A DNA stretch of 64,000 nt from Zychaea mexicana (taxonomy: Eukaryota > Mucoromycota > Mucoromycetes > Mucorales > Lichtheimiaceae): assembly GCF_025766255.1 (NCBI RefSeq), contig NW_026516669.1, forward strand, positions 1 through 64,000, read 5' to 3'. The notes below the pieces were generated by a model. It was not told where the DNA came from and ran no database searches. It worked only from the letters and a program-made list of their open reading frames with translations. The translations under genes were made by a program, and so were the position numbers. Shown here piece by piece: positions 1 to 11,903 of this stretch; the first letter of the stretch is position 1, and each line of letters starts with the position of its first letter.

Positions 1-265
1 CCGAAGAAGAACAGCCGCGAGTACGACAGAAACCAGTGCCGTTGGTATGGTGTTATTACAAGAAACCGACAAGCCATTAAATGGGGAATGCGATCAATTC
101 AGTCATCATATCAGAGGTTATATCTTACCTCTTAGTACAGATGCCACCCAACGTCGAATGATTTTATATATAATATTCAAATTACATAACTACCGAGTTT
201 CAGAAGTACAACTAAGTCAAATTAGACGCGTTTACCAAGAAGCTTGGAGCGAATCAAACGAATAA
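1..265 (+). CDS. 3' end of an unidentified protein-coding gene (5' end outside window)
   Basis: An open frame runs from base 2 to a TAA at 263-265 and encodes about 87 residues without a stop. The first ATG, at 47, is not required as a start, because the frame is open to the window edge. The visible part begins with a basic, Thr/Ser-rich stretch (RRRTAASTTETSA). A compact region with alternating hydrophobic residues follows (RGYILPLSTDATQRR, then MILYIIFKLHNYRVSE), and the end is acidic. I do not recognise the family. The downstream sequence is AT-rich with no further frame, as expected for a 3' UTR. It could also be one terminal exon of a longer gene or a chance frame; upstream sequence would decide. 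Confidence 0.4.
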   Translation, partial: RRRTAASTTETSAVGMVLLQETDKPLNGECDQFSHHIRGYILPLSTDATQRRMILYIIFKLHNYRVSEVQLSQIRRVYQEAWSESNE

Positions 266-1617
266 AGTGAGTAAACATGTTTATTCGGTATAAAATCCTT
301 TTCGGAAGACCTTTCTTTTATCCCTGCAGGATAAACTTTATTTTTCTTGTGTGACCATGTTTATCCTATCCGGTATAAACATTTTGGAAGTCATCCGATA
401 GCGTTACAGGTATATAGCATGGGCGCAAACTGAAGTGAAATACCCCTTTGGAAAAGAGCAGCGCTTCTATTTTACATTGAACACCCAAGTTTTTGATCTC
501 CATGTGGTTTGCTGGGGAAGGTTCGATCGATGTTTTGCAAGTAAGTTCCGCTATTTGACGCGCCAATAAATGTCTCAGTTTCTAATCCAATCCGACGCTT
601 CAGCTGCTTTTACTTCGTTCAGAACTTGCTGAAGTTTTTAGATCAGTCTTACATTTATGTTGAAAGTTTTATCATGGTGTACTTGTATTGGGTTTACTTT
701 TAAGCTTTCGTATTGATCCACTTACTTGGGGGTTGGTCCTGGCCTTGGGAAGCTTTAAAAGAAAAGCAAACGAACTGCAGGAGATTGCGTTCAATGCTGA
801 GAAGGGTGAATAGTTTTCCACGCTTAACTGACAATCCATAAGAGGCATGTATTAGTCTGCATTACACATTCACTATCAGCAACTAAATGTGCTTCTGATA
901 GGTCGTTTGATAGGCGTAGCGCCTTCTCGGTATGATAAGGCAAAGTCACTAATATTATATGGACCATGCAATTTTTACTTCAGACATGCTTCATATACCA
1001 TTTTGCTGTAAAAAAGTTAGAGCCGGTTTCACGAGTGACATACTAGTAGCTCGCTTCATGAACAGCGAGTATTCACAATTACGAACTTGCGGAATAAATA
1101 AAGACACAGAAAAAAAGTCTTGTGAGCTCAAGAAAGTAACAGTGATGAGTACAATAATTATACCACCATAAGGGAAATTGTTGCCAAAATGATTGCATTT
1201 GCAAAAGGACGTGAGCCTTAGATGGAGGGTCTTAATTTACCAGAAGCACGTATACTCGTGACGCTCAGCAGCAGTCAGCATATACTCGTGATCGAAGATT
1301 CTATACTTTATCAGCAGCAGCATACAATCGGGATGGAGGATTCTACTTTACTAGCAGCAACGTATACTCGTCATGGGCTAGTCTCCTTTGGCAGCATCAG
1401 CATACATACACTCGGAGTGAGCTGGTTTGTATGTAATGGTAAGGCAAGCCAGCAGCAGAATCTGTGATAAAGAAAATCTGTCAAGCGCTTATTTTCTTCT
1501 TGTTTATTTCTTCTTTCGGTTATTCTTGAAGCAGCTATTGATGTCGAAGTAACAAGCACGGCAACTCAATACAATATGGCGGATACCCAGGGAAAGGTCA
1601 ACTTAATGCTTGATTGA
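266..1617. other. intergenic, no gene seen
   Basis: AT-rich sequence with only short chance frames and no splice-linked coding pattern. The one internal structure is the set of short degenerate repeats at 1250-1372. Confidence 0.6.
1250..1372. repeat. short degenerate direct repeats (TATACTCGTGA and CAGCAGCA units)
   Basis: The string TATACTCGT occurs at 1251, 1281 and 1363. It is interleaved with GATTCTATACTTTATCAGCAG-like and GATTCTACTTTACTAGCAG-like segments about 41 nt apart. No open frame with family resemblance covers it, so it is probably replication-slippage sequence. Confidence 0.5.
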
Positions 1618-2376
1618 ATGGATATCATATTCATCAAATACTTTGACATTGAAACGCAACCCTCATAGTAAGTGGAGATGACAAATTTATATAATCCTTG
1701 CAACGATACAAGTGAGACATGGATATTTATGCTATTTATCATACATGTAACGGATAATCATACAAAAGCCCGTGGATCATATCGTTGTTAAACCTAAGTA
1801 TGCTGTTTAGTCGCTTGCGGTCGTGATTAATCTAATGGTTGGAAATGCGAGCAATACATAACTCGAATTTTATGAGGCAAATAGTGTAAAAATGATAGGC
1901 AAAGAGAGGGTGTCGCTAGAAAGTTTTGCTTATTTTATTATAATGGATCGTGGTGGCAATGTTTATATGATAGGAAGTGAAACATACAATGATTGATGAA
2001 CTACAAAAAACATCAAGAGCTTTCATCGAGCATGAGCTTCAAACGGGTGATATTATTTGGGCACAAAAAGCTTTGACAATCAATGAGTGAGTTTGCTTCA
2101 TGGTTTCTGTCAATTTTGGGATCATACCGAAAGGGAGGCTCAGCTAGGAGGAAGCGCGCTTGTCAAATCTTTTAATGTCTTCTTGTTATTGTTATATCTG
2201 TACCTAGACTCAAATATTTGAACGTCAAGTACCAAGACGTACCGGCCTACTTGACGGATATATCAACAATCAACAGCAGCAGAAGCAACAGCTACAGTAG
2301 TATGCTGTCAGACGGGGTAGCTAAAAACACCATTAGCGAACAAGTTTATCGTTGGTCACTATTCAAACCAAGTTGA
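1618..2376 (+). pseudogene. relic of a USP7/HAUSP-type deubiquitinase C-terminal (ICP0-binding) domain
   Basis: Three plus-strand pieces resemble, in order, the USP7 C-terminal UBL/ICP0-binding region. At 1618-1667 the frame reads MDIIFIKYFDIETQPS and ends at a GTAAGT donor (family pattern ILLFFKxYDPE). At 1974-2086, after an AG, it reads EVKHTMIDELQKTS, then HELQTGDIIWAQKAL, and ends at GTGAGT (family pattern QLENGDIICFQKA). At 2208-2376, after TACCTAG, it reads KYQDVPAYLTDIS (family pattern YPDVPSFLEY) and stops at TGA. The last two pieces join in phase. About 40 residues of the domain between the first two pieces are not found, a TGA directly precedes the first piece, and no catalytic USP domain lies upstream. 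I read it as a decayed fragment rather than a working gene; a short expressed gene is the alternative. Confidence 0.55.
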
Positions 2377-3178
2377 TGTATAGACTTAAAGGACCTTTAA
2401 GTTCTCAAAGTATTGTAATTTACTAGTAGTGTATCTAATTGAGGATCATTGTCTGTATATTCAATCATAAAATTATGGTGTTATTGGGATCAGAAGAATA
2501 TTTTTATGTACATACTTTTTGTCAAAGTCCAGTTAGTCACGTAAACTCACTGTTTGTTGTAAAAAGACACGGCCGATTGCATTTCTTTTCCAGCCAAGAA
2601 AACATTATTGGCAGCACATGCGAGATCAACTGAATACTGATTCTGGAACTTTAATTGGTAGTGACTATAGCCTGGTCTGAAGGAAATAGCCAGTATTGCG
2701 TAGAATTAGAAGTTACGCATGGAAGATATTAGTTCACAATTGATGACCCAAACTGGCCTTATTCCAATCTGCTTATTTTCGCTGTAAATGACAATCGCTT
2801 GACTATTTGAAGATTTTTTCTTTGTCTTGTTTCAATTAGTTTATGACGTAAAGCGAAATAAACTTTGCAAGCCAAGTATTACAAATGTGTCACGAGTGTG
2901 TGCACACATGTTCAACGAAAAAGTCGCACGGAATCATGCTTGCGGAAAATGATGTAGACGCGTGCGAAAGTGGTGTAACAATATTATATATATATATGTA
3001 GACAAGTAATAGTATGACCAAAAAAAGAAACCTATAAAAAAAAGTTCTATATAAATGGTGGAGGTTGTGTGGTGTGTGGTGGTGCATGTATGATTTGCGT
3101 ATGAAAGCGGTGGTGTGTGCGATGACCGTTCGATGTCGAGCTGAAGAAAAGAGGGTTGAAGCGTGTGCGAGTGCGAGT
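2377..3178. other. intergenic / 3' UTR of the carrier gene
   Basis: No coding signal. The minus-strand frame at 2890-3228 overlaps the last exon of the carrier in another frame and is treated as chance. An (AT)n tract lies near 2983-2998. Confidence 0.6.
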
Positions 3179-4421
3179 CTAGTTGAGGTATTTGTTGTAG
3201 ATGCCCTTGAGTTGTTCCATAAACACAAACATAAGGGTTGTGTGGGGTCTAGTATAAAGTGAGTGGATAAAAGTTAGCCCTCCAAAAATTGATAACAAGG
3301 TTCAAATTCGAATAATTTACCCGATGCGCAGATAATGGGCCAAGAAGCCCTTGTACAATCCACGGACGCCCTCGGTACGAGTCATCTTGAAGAAGCAATC
3401 CAACGGATTTTTGTACAGTAGACCACGACCTGTTGCTGGATCCACACCCTGATTATACATGCGAGTAGAAATCACATCGAAAGGATTCATAGCGATAGCC
3501 ACCAAAAAGCCAGCAAACATGGATGTGCTCAAATGCGTGCCAATGGTATCTGGCAAACCGAATCGGCTAATGAGGATATTCTTGCCGATCATGTAGGTAG
3601 GCATCTGTACTGCAGACCCAACGCCAGCGCGGGCCATGGCAGCATCCACACCACGGTATACACCTTTCAATCCTTCCGTCTGATAGATACGAGCAAGTGC
3701 GGTCCATGCAGATCGTATCTCGTGCTGATGGCCAATCTGTTTGAACACCGGGGAGAACGATTGCTGTCGAGTTTTGATTAGATAGAGTGGCGAGCCCAAC
3801 ATGGCACCGGCAATACCAGAGACAGCACCTGCGAAAATACCGGCACCCAGTAAGCTTTGTTCGGATCGTAAGCCGAAGGCATTGACGACAGTGTCTCGTA
3901 CAGGCTCGTAAAGACCTATCCGGCTACCATTCAAGCAAATCTGGTATATGTAGGCAACACCCAAGCCACGTTGTAAGCCTCGGATGCCCTCATGCTTGAA
4001 TACAACCTGTAAGGCTTGGAATGTGTTGTGGTAGGGTCGTGCCGCAGCCGAAAGCTGGCCTGCTCGGACAAGTTCACCTTGCAGTTGTAACCGGGTCTTC
4101 ACAACCTTGGTTTGGGAAGCATAATCAGAGTAGGTGTCTTAGCAACCAGTAATTCTTCGTAGCAATCAAGAAGTTTTCCTCTCAGCCCAACAGATTAAAG
4201 TAGTAACAACAACAACAGTAGCCGATCATACAACAGGCTTTATATGGATTTACCTCGGTAGGATTCGTGAAGGTAACAGCACCACACGCAGCTAGACCAC
4301 CAATTACAAAACCGACAGCAGTTTCTTTGACCTTGCTGGGAATCTGCTTAGGAACGGTGGCAGGTGCTGTGGTGGTAGCAGTAGTGGCAGTCGTCTGAAA
4401 TGATTCCGAAGTCGCAGCCAT
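3179..4421 (-). CDS. OAC1: mitochondrial carrier, oxaloacetate/SLC25A34-35 type (Oac1-like)
   Basis: Three exons (4421-4254, 4105-3321, 3248-3179) join in phase and encode 340 aa. Introns are 148 and 72 nt with GT/AG ends. The protein has the three-repeat SLC25 architecture. The signature of repeat 1 spans intron 1 (PTEVVK), repeat 2 has PLYLIKTRQQ, and repeat 3 has the degenerate PFDVISTRMYNQ followed by GLYKGFLAHYLRIGPHT. The degenerate third motif and the PHT-ending helix are typical of Oac1/SLC25A35. These are inner-membrane carriers; yeast Oac1 moves oxaloacetate, sulfate and related anions, and substrate here is inferred. The first 30 residues are Thr/Ala-rich and precede helix 1. The start is the only ATG giving a complete first repeat. 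It is divergent from the BCAS3-like gene across 1.1 kb. Confidence 0.92.
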
Positions 4422-5546
4422 GCTCGAAATGGAACTTGATTAAAAAGGTGTGCGGTAGGTGAAGAAAGGGAAGAGCGATAATAATGTGCCTGGTTGAAAC
4501 TCTATTCTCAACAAGCCCCTCTCTGAGCATGCGGGGTTTCTTTCCCAGTCCTGGATTGCTTATGGTGTTGCTTTGCGATATGTTTTAAAGGTCTTCTACT
4601 ATGTTGAATGATAAGAGATGAAGCCAAGAGAAAGATAGACTTATGTGGTGACTGTAAAATTCACATACATTAGTGTATTTAGATGCATTGTGCATATGTC
4701 ATGCTGCAGGAATCCTTTTTACAAAAAGCTTATTAAAGTATATCTCACTGTTGTTGTAATACAGAAGCAGGCGAACCGTAATGCTCCGACATAAACGGTT
4801 GTTAGTATTCAGGTACACATACTACATTGCACGGAATAACTTCAGCATACTATTCTATATCATCATTTGATCAATGATGCGTATCGGCTGACCAGTTCCA
4901 TTCGCGGCAAAGGCAATATTATCAACGTCGTCATCAACTGGGCTATCACAATATCCGTCTTTTGGTGCACACTGTATCTGGTCTTCCGCAGTGATAGGTA
5001 TTAAAAGTGTAGCTCGAACAGTAACAACCACAGTCCATTTGCTATGCTGCGCACAAGATTCATGCAGAAGCTGCGCAACAGCAGCTGTGTGTTTATGATA
5101 AAATGATTGGCTCATATACACTATGTGTAGATGGTGATATGAAAGGGAAAGAGAAAAGACTGGGGAGGAGAAGAGTATTACGTACTCGTGACCTAAAAAG
5201 AAAAAGAGAGTGTGGTGAGTGAGGGTATTACAACAGGCCCATTCATGCGAAATCTGCTCTCCTTGCACCACACGCACACTCTCTCTCGCTTTCTACTTGC
5301 TGCCTTATAATTATTATCAACACACACATACGTAAACAAACTACAAGCTTTAACCCTGTCCCATCACTCTTTCATTCTTCAAATTATCAAAGACTTCAAC
5401 TCATTTTCAATCCTCTCACTTTTATAACTTTTTTTAACAAGACCGAAGACGACATCCCCTTCCATAGACACACACATACTTTCCAAGTGACCGTTCCCCA
5501 CAACTATTCTTGCCCTTTACCCTTTTCTTTTAATTCCTATTCTGTA
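4422..5546. promoter_or_regulatory. bidirectional upstream region between carrier (-) and BCAS3-like gene (+)
   Basis: 1.1 kb with no supported gene. The part next to the plus-strand start (5280-5546) is strongly C/T-rich on the plus strand (CTTTT, TCTTTC, CACACAC runs), a common fungal core-promoter/5' UTR composition. The 140-aa minus-strand frame at 4855-5277 shows no family resemblance. Confidence 0.5.
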
Positions 5547-8500
5547 ATGAGCCAGTCAACCAACGTATACCCGGGTGTCCGTGCAGAGCCTCGATTCTTA
5601 CGGTACGAGTCATAAACTTCTAGACCTCTCTTCTCTCTTTTTTTTTCCGCTAACGACGTTATTATATAAAAGGGACCCAACTTCACTCGAGTTCATTTCG
5701 TCTGGTCTGTCTCGTTTCTCATCGTATGTGGCATCGAACCTGCCAAAACGGAAGCCAAGCTTCCCTTATAATGATCCAGCACTCTTTACATATCAACCTC
5801 CTCCCCCACCACCTTCGCCGTCAACGCCGATTAGCAGTAGTCTCGAGGACAACAACAAGCAGAATCAGCAGCAACATGACGTGGAAGACGAATTGGACAA
5901 GGTGACATACGCTGTCTTCCAAAAAATGGATGGTGATGCAAGGTGATAAAACACTCTAAGCAATACACATCGTATCCAATCAAAAAAAAATACTGATGCC
6001 TTATCATTTCATCGGGTTAAAAGGTCGTTATGGCTGTTGCTAGGTTATGCCGACGGATTTCAGGTCTGGGATATTGCCAACCCCGATAACATTCATGAAA
6101 TGTGTTCTATACGAGAAGATGAAGCGTTTGGTGTCGTATCTCATTTGCATTTGCTTGCAAATCCGCCCAAAGATGCAGACGACGATGCCTTTAGCCATGA
6201 GAGACCTTTATTGGCTGTAGTGTAAGTGACAACAAGTTTGAATTGACTTTTATCACTACGTCATTGGATAAAACCAAAACTCTTCTTAGCGTATCTGAAC
6301 AAAATACTTATTAGAACATCTGCCCGAGATACATTCGATGGATGTGATGCATTTGGCGGTATAGATATGGGACATCATGCAAGAAACGAGTCCTCTTGCT
6401 CAGGAAAATCAAACAATCCAGTGCCATCAACGCTGCGGCTGTATTCGTTAAAGACGCATCGGATTGTCAAAGAATTCCCAACCTTTGTCGATGATGGAGA
6501 CGAGGAGATGCACATCACAAGTATCCAAAGTAATGATATCATCATTGTTCTTGTAAGTGGAAGTTAAATTTCTCAACAACTTTGCAGAAGCTGTGTACTA
6601 ACTAATAAAAGGGATGTACGACGAGTTCGAATTCAAGTTTACAACTTATTTCGTCTCGCACTTTGTCTACACTTTCAGCACCCATTACAGACGTTGCGCA
6701 TGACGTACAAGGCCCTGTGTTCTCGCTGGGATCACGATTTATAGCATATGGCACGAGCTCAGCAGTACTGAATGCCGATCCGGTCATGGGGCAGCATAAC
6801 AAAGGTATCAGTGGCGCAGGATTAGGCATGCTACAGGGCGACAAGGATGTCAGAGGCGCGGCAAAGGATATAGCTAAAGAAGTTGTGAGCGGTGTCAAGA
6901 CACTTGGAGAGTATGGCTATCACACGCTGTCAAATTATTTCAACAATCCGGCCATGCAGCAGCAACAGGATAAACTGATGATGCAAAACGCCAATTCACG
7001 TACTGCTGCCATGTCGCCAGGTGGGCCATTACGACATGATGAGCGTGCTGCCAGCCCAGTTCCTTCAGTGTCACCCTCCACCGGCAGTGTCGGAGCGACA
7101 GCAACGGCTCCTACAGGTGGATCCAAAAAGCCACAGCTCTACGGAATGGTAAATGTTCAAAATCAACACTATATCATTGCGAGGAATTAGATAGGGAGGT
7201 GGAAGGATGAACTGGATGGGGGAGGCTCTAAACAGAGTTTATATATAGATCATGATTCGTGATATTGCCCAATTACCTGACCAGCCAACGAGAAACATGT
7301 CCCCGTCTTTAGTCGCTCACTTTCGACCACATACGCATCCCTTGTCATGTCTAGCATTTAATAGTGCAGGCACATTGCTATTGTCTGCGTCTAGACAGGG
7401 ACATTCATTCCATCTATTTGCGATTATGCCGAGTAGCGCAACACCTGGCAACGTATCGCATCTTTATACACTGGCACGAGGATATACCGACGCACAAGTT
7501 GAAGATTGCCATTTCTCAGCTGACTCCATGTGGTGCTCGGTCAGCACGGCGCGTGGAACAACGCATGTGTACGCGATCAATCCATACGGCGGAAAGCCAG
7601 AGATAACAGGGCATGTCAATGGACGAGTGAACAATCCTATTATCCGACCTTGGTTGCATGGAACTCGCGTATCGGAAAAGGTCGATCGTCTACTATCTTT
7701 ATCTTAAAAATTCATAACACTGATTTATTTAATGTATGTAGGGCACTTCGGTTAGTTCAGTAGCTCGTATCAAGCAACGTCGATCCATGCATACGGAGCC
7801 ACCCATTGACGAACAGCATCCTCCTCTAACCTCTCATCAGAATATACCCACTTCACCTTACTACCCATTAAATTCCACCGCCTCGCATCGCTCTAGTACT
7901 ATATCTCGATACCCACGTGCCAAGCTTGCATCCATGTTTTTATTACCGTCTAGATCGCCGTATCTTGTAAATGCATCGCGCGCCAATCATCATCAGCGTA
8001 TCGACAACTCATCCTCTTCTACTCCGTTCAAAGCATTCAAACAACAAGCATCATCAAGTCTTGGATCAGTGCTTTCGTCGTTTGGATCCAGCATTAGCAG
8101 TACTGACTCCTCCTCATCTCTGTCGTCGAGACAGCAGCACCAAAACAACAACAACACGGCATGGACATCTGCACATGACAAGCTCTCTGATAATCGACTA
8201 TTCGGATTTGACGAGGAAGAATTGTCTGCTGCTGACGATGACAGCCGGTTGCTCCAAGATGATAATAATATAGGTTATCAAGACATGTACTCTATCCATC
8301 CACGCGGAATATTGACACTACATCGATGCTGGATCAGTAGATCGGTGGTTCGTAAGCGAGAACAATCACGTACAATTGAGAAGCATGATTTGGTTATAAA
8401 GCAAGAGGATGTTGCAGAGTGGTCCATGGCCCGTACAGCTGAATGGGAACAGGTCAAAGTGCCATTGTCACTCGATACCAGCTCCAAAGAGCAGCAAAAC

Positions 8501-9499
8501 GACGATCAACAGCAGCAACAGGATATTAAAAGTAATCGTGTACGCAAACATACGCGTCCATGGCTTTCTCATGCTGAAATTATGACTTATGGCAGCGGCG
8601 ACGAGTCTCCACTTTGGTCGTCGCCTCAATTCAGCTTGCAGACATATACTGAGTATGTCCCAACACTTCGCCACAAGCTTTGGACAACAGGCGACATGCC
8701 TACATCAGAAGCAGTTGTTGTGCGACGAGATGTACCTGAGCCATATTCAAGACGCATTGATCGCGTGGGAAAGACAACAGCGCGGATTGCCAGTCAAAAT
8801 GAAGAGAATCTAGACGTTGCACTGGCTGAGCTGGAAGGTAAAATCTACAGCATAATTAATTGCTACAAGTGAAGATAAGGAAAGAACGAGTGTTAATCAT
8901 GAGGTAATACCACAATAGACAATTTGTCCAAAGCAATGCAAACAACATTCCCAGCACCATCGCCGACCACGTTAATTTCAGGATCTTATGGCAGTGGCAG
9001 CTCCTATAAACGCAACAGCAACCATTACCTGCAACAGCCACTGATTCCAGGCAATGCTGCAGCACGCTCCACGCCATCAGCTATTTCGTTTGAAGACGCA
9101 CATTTGATCAATATGGGAAGCGGACCAAGTCCTGAAGATCTGCTTAACCTCGATCCACGATTCAGCAATAGCAGTAATCCGATTCTTCGTGCAAACGGCG
9201 GAAACAGCAGCAGCAGCATCATGCTTCCTTCGAGCAGCAACGGATCTCTGATACAGTTTGATGACGATTATAACGATGGAGGAGGCGTGGTTACCACTGG
9301 TAGTAGCAGCAGCCATGTAGGCAGTCGTAGTAGTAAAGAAGACGTGATTCGACTTGGTGAAGAAGAAGATGAAGAATTACAACATCAACAAGGACAACAT
9401 CCAACAGTGATAGATCAAGTGTTTTCGCCAGATGGAGATAATGAGATGGCATATCCTAGTGAATCCATCCTAGTCGAACGAGACCACCATCATTTTTAA
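5547..9499 (+). CDS. BCAS3-like WD40 autophagy/cytoskeleton protein
   Basis: Eight exons (5547-5602, 5673-5942, 6024-6221, 6315-6552, 6612-7148, 7249-7680, 7742-8837, 8919-9499) join in phase into 1135 aa; introns are 59-100 nt. The N-terminal half is a WD40-type propeller: LGYADGFQVWDI, LRLYSLKTHRIV, LGSRFIAYGT, then AHFRPHTHPLSCLAFNSAGT and LLLSASRQGHSFHLF. This pattern is shared by BCAS3 and the plant ATG18f/g group. After SSVARIKQR, residues about 768-900 fit the BCAS3 C-terminal domain (GILTLHRCW, EWSMARTAEWEQVKVP, YRHK-like YVPTLRHKLW). In animals BCAS3 pairs with PHAF1 on the phagophore; that role is inferred here. A Ser/Gln-rich disordered linker and an acidic tail follow. The ATG at 5547 needs the first intron, because an in-frame TAA follows 76 nt later. 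Confidence 0.9.
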
Positions 9500-10104
9500 A
9501 TATTCTTCCTTTTACTTGTTTTTCTTTTCAATGATTTTTTTTTGTATTTAAATTTTTCCCGTGATCCACATATTAGATAAAGGATGTTTGAGAGAGAGTA
9601 AGGGGAAGATACTCCTTACTTCTTTGTACAAAGTACTTACGACATATCATGTTTGCTAATTAATAATGAAAATCGATGATGTTTATTGACTTTAAACGAG
9701 CTTGTTCTCCTTTCTATTGCCATTGAAGATACTATGGCCTTGCATACTTCGGCTGGTGGTGACCTGTCAGCGTGTTTTTGGGCGTTGCGATGAAGAAGAT
9801 CAAAACTCATACTACAGAAAAAGGTGTTTATTATTCATCAAAGGATCAAATGTATAATAAAAATTCACACTTTATATGCATCCTCCTTCGTTTCTCTCTC
9901 CCTTAAGAGGAAGAACGGCTACATATTTATGCATAGAGGCATGGGGTACCACACCATACTTTTTCACTATGCACAATATGACGCCGCCATAATTGCTAGC
10001 TGAGGATATATAAGCGTATTTGGACATATATATTTCTCTTTACTTTTCTTTACAACGTCAAGATCTATCCTACTTCACCTCTGTTAGTGGTACCTTCCTC
10101 AAAC
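9500..10104. other. intergenic: 3' UTR of BCAS3-like gene and promoter of small ORF
   Basis: T-rich terminator-like sequence follows the stop (9500-9550). The stretch ends in a TATA-like element at 10006 upstream of the next ORF. No other gene seen. Confidence 0.5.
10006..10014 (+). promoter_or_regulatory. TATA box (ATATATAAG)
   Basis: ATATATAAG lies about 90 nt upstream of the ATG at 10105 and is followed by a pyrimidine-rich leader. Placement fits a fungal core promoter for the small ORF. Confidence 0.45.
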
Positions 10105-10386
10105 ATGGCTTACCTTCCAACTCAAAACTCAGCCTACCTTTTCCCTACCATGATATCGTCCTTTACGGCCTTTTTCGTGTCGGCATCCGGTATTCATACC
10201 GCAAACTCAGCAAAAGATATGCACCACCGCCCGATATATTCTACCAGAATTCCAAGCTTTGCCAGAAAATTCAAATCCTCATGCCGCAACAAGCTAAAAG
10301 CTAAAGAATATGACGATGTTGACGATGTTGACAGTATTTACACTTCATCATGCGAGTTTGATGCTTTGATTTTATCTGCACGCTAA
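10105..10386 (+). CDS. small orphan protein, 93 aa
   Basis: A single open frame from ATG (10105) to TAA (10384-10386). I do not recognise it. Residues 1-32 are mildly hydrophobic (MAYLPTQNSAYLFPTMISSF, then TAFFVSASG) and could be a weak membrane or signal segment. The middle is basic (FARKFKSSCRNKLKAKE) and then an acidic DDVDDVDSIYTSS segment with a short GATGTTGAC duplication. An upstream TATA element and an AATAAA about 20 nt after the stop support a transcribed unit. No homology claim is made; a chance ORF remains possible. Confidence 0.42.
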   Translation: MAYLPTQNSAYLFPTMISSFTAFFVSASGIHTANSAKDMHHRPIYSTRIPSFARKFKSSCRNKLKAKEYDDVDDVDSIYTSSCEFDALILSAR

Positions 10387-11374
10387 AGAATTATGAGCTG
10401 ATGTAATAAATAGACTTACAATATTTGACGAAGAGCAACCTTCGTGTATTGCTTATATATTTTTGCTGTTTGCTATTGCTGTTTTACTACTATAAATACA
10501 CTATATATGCTACGTTTATTAACATAACAGCTCCCACAATATATAAACGTTTTTTCTAACTTTTAAAAGATTTTGCACGACATAACAATGACAAAACATA
10601 TCTGTGGGTTCTCGTCGTCATCAGTAAAGCAGTGAAAAGTACAACACTTATTATCGGATCCACGTTGTCTAGGTAAGCATTGCGCTAACCTATGCAATGT
10701 GGCGCCTTACAATGCGCAGATATGTTACCGATAAGGTCTGAATAGCTTTAGAGAACGCTGCAAGCAACTGTAACCGTGATATTTAATCCTTGGTGGTAAC
10801 GGGAAGGTAAGGATAAGCAGCTGACTAGACTTACTCTATTATAAAATACCCTTGCTTATTTTTTACTATACGGCTCAAATAGTAGCCACAGCCTCTGTAT
10901 CTTTGATTTTCGGTTCTTCAGGTCCCCTGTCCTTTCCAGCAATGACAAAACTTCCACTGTAACCCCTTGCCCCACGCATATTGTACTAACGCATCCTATT
11001 ATCTGTTGAAACTAGTGGAATGCTCCTGCACACGCTTGATAACGGCGCTTTATTTAAGTATACAGCGGATTAAAAGATTTAGACTATTATGATGATACAT
11101 TCAAGCTGAGAAGACGTAGATCAGGGGTAAAATTAGGATGACTGTGGTGGTGATGTGGCAATCCAAGTTGTTCGCACAAGGAATACGTTCGCACAAGGAA
11201 TACGCTTGATTAAATATACACATAATGATGCATCAACCCCTTCAAGTTATCCACAGCAAACCTTCCGTAAAGTTAACAGACAGGCATCTGGATAGAAACA
11301 TACGCCATCATGATTGTATCAGTGGAAACGAGATTATGCAAGTGCAAGGTACCGGTGATACTACCAGAATATCC
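10387..11374. other. intergenic, no gene seen
   Basis: Contains the AATAAA polyadenylation-like signal just after the small ORF and a perfect tandem duplication of GTTCGCACAAGGAATAC at 11170-11203. No coding signal or structured RNA recognised. Confidence 0.55.
11170..11203. repeat. 17-bp perfect tandem duplication
   Basis: GTTCGCACAAGGAATAC is present twice head-to-tail, with no intervening base. Confidence 0.85.
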
Positions 11375-11903
11375 TTACCACCAATGTTTCTCTGATATGT
11401 CAACCGTATTCACATCCACGTTATCCTTAAACCATCTTTCCTCCTCGGAAATCTTGACATTGTTCCCACTCATCTGGCGCTTTCGCATTTTTCCTTGCTC
11501 ATTGAATGTCCAGTCCTCGAGGCCATAGCATCGCCACCACTGGCCTTGATCATCATGAAACTCGTACCAGAACTGCACGGCAATCCTATTATCAGTGAAC
11601 GCAAATAACTCTTTTCGTAGGCGATAATCGTGTTCCTTTTGCCACTTGTTTTGGAGAAACTCTTTGATCTTGTCGTGTCCGATGAAAAAATGGTCTCGGT
11701 TACGCCAGATGCAATCCTCGGTGTAACCTTAAACACGCACGCAAATGCATATTTAGTGCCTTTGAAAACAATGTCTAGTTTCTGTCGATTGCTCTTTTAC
11801 CTTTGTATACTACGTTGTGATCCTTTGTATTCCAGAGATCTTGGGCAAACTTGACTTTTCTGTTTGCGGTTTCTTGTGTGAACGGTGGTTTCAGATCAGC
11901 CAT
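11375..11903 (-). CDS. DUF1348 / NTF2-like (SnoaL-type) family protein
   Basis: Two exons, 11903-11801 and 11727-11375, with a 73-nt intron, encode 151 aa, the usual size of this family. The N-terminus has the family opening PPFT, then AxxLWNTKD. Exon 2 opens with YTEDCIWRNRDHFFIGHDKI, the diagnostic WRNR region, then FLQNKWQKEHDYRLRKELFA, FTDNRIAVQFWYEFHDDQGQ, WWRCYGLEDWTF and a closing MRKRQMSGNN. These are hallmark DUF1348 segments. The fold is a single alpha+beta cone; the molecular function is not established and it is likely a small soluble cytosolic protein. The junction GGT restores Gly in phase (G|GT). Confidence 0.93.

Noticed and set aside
2890..3228. 112-codon minus-strand frame
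   Set aside because: Overlaps the last exon of the mitochondrial carrier in a different frame and continues into its 3' UTR.
4855..5277. 140-codon minus-strand frame in the divergent promoter
   Set aside because: Built largely from reversed CT-rich promoter sequence; no family resemblance.
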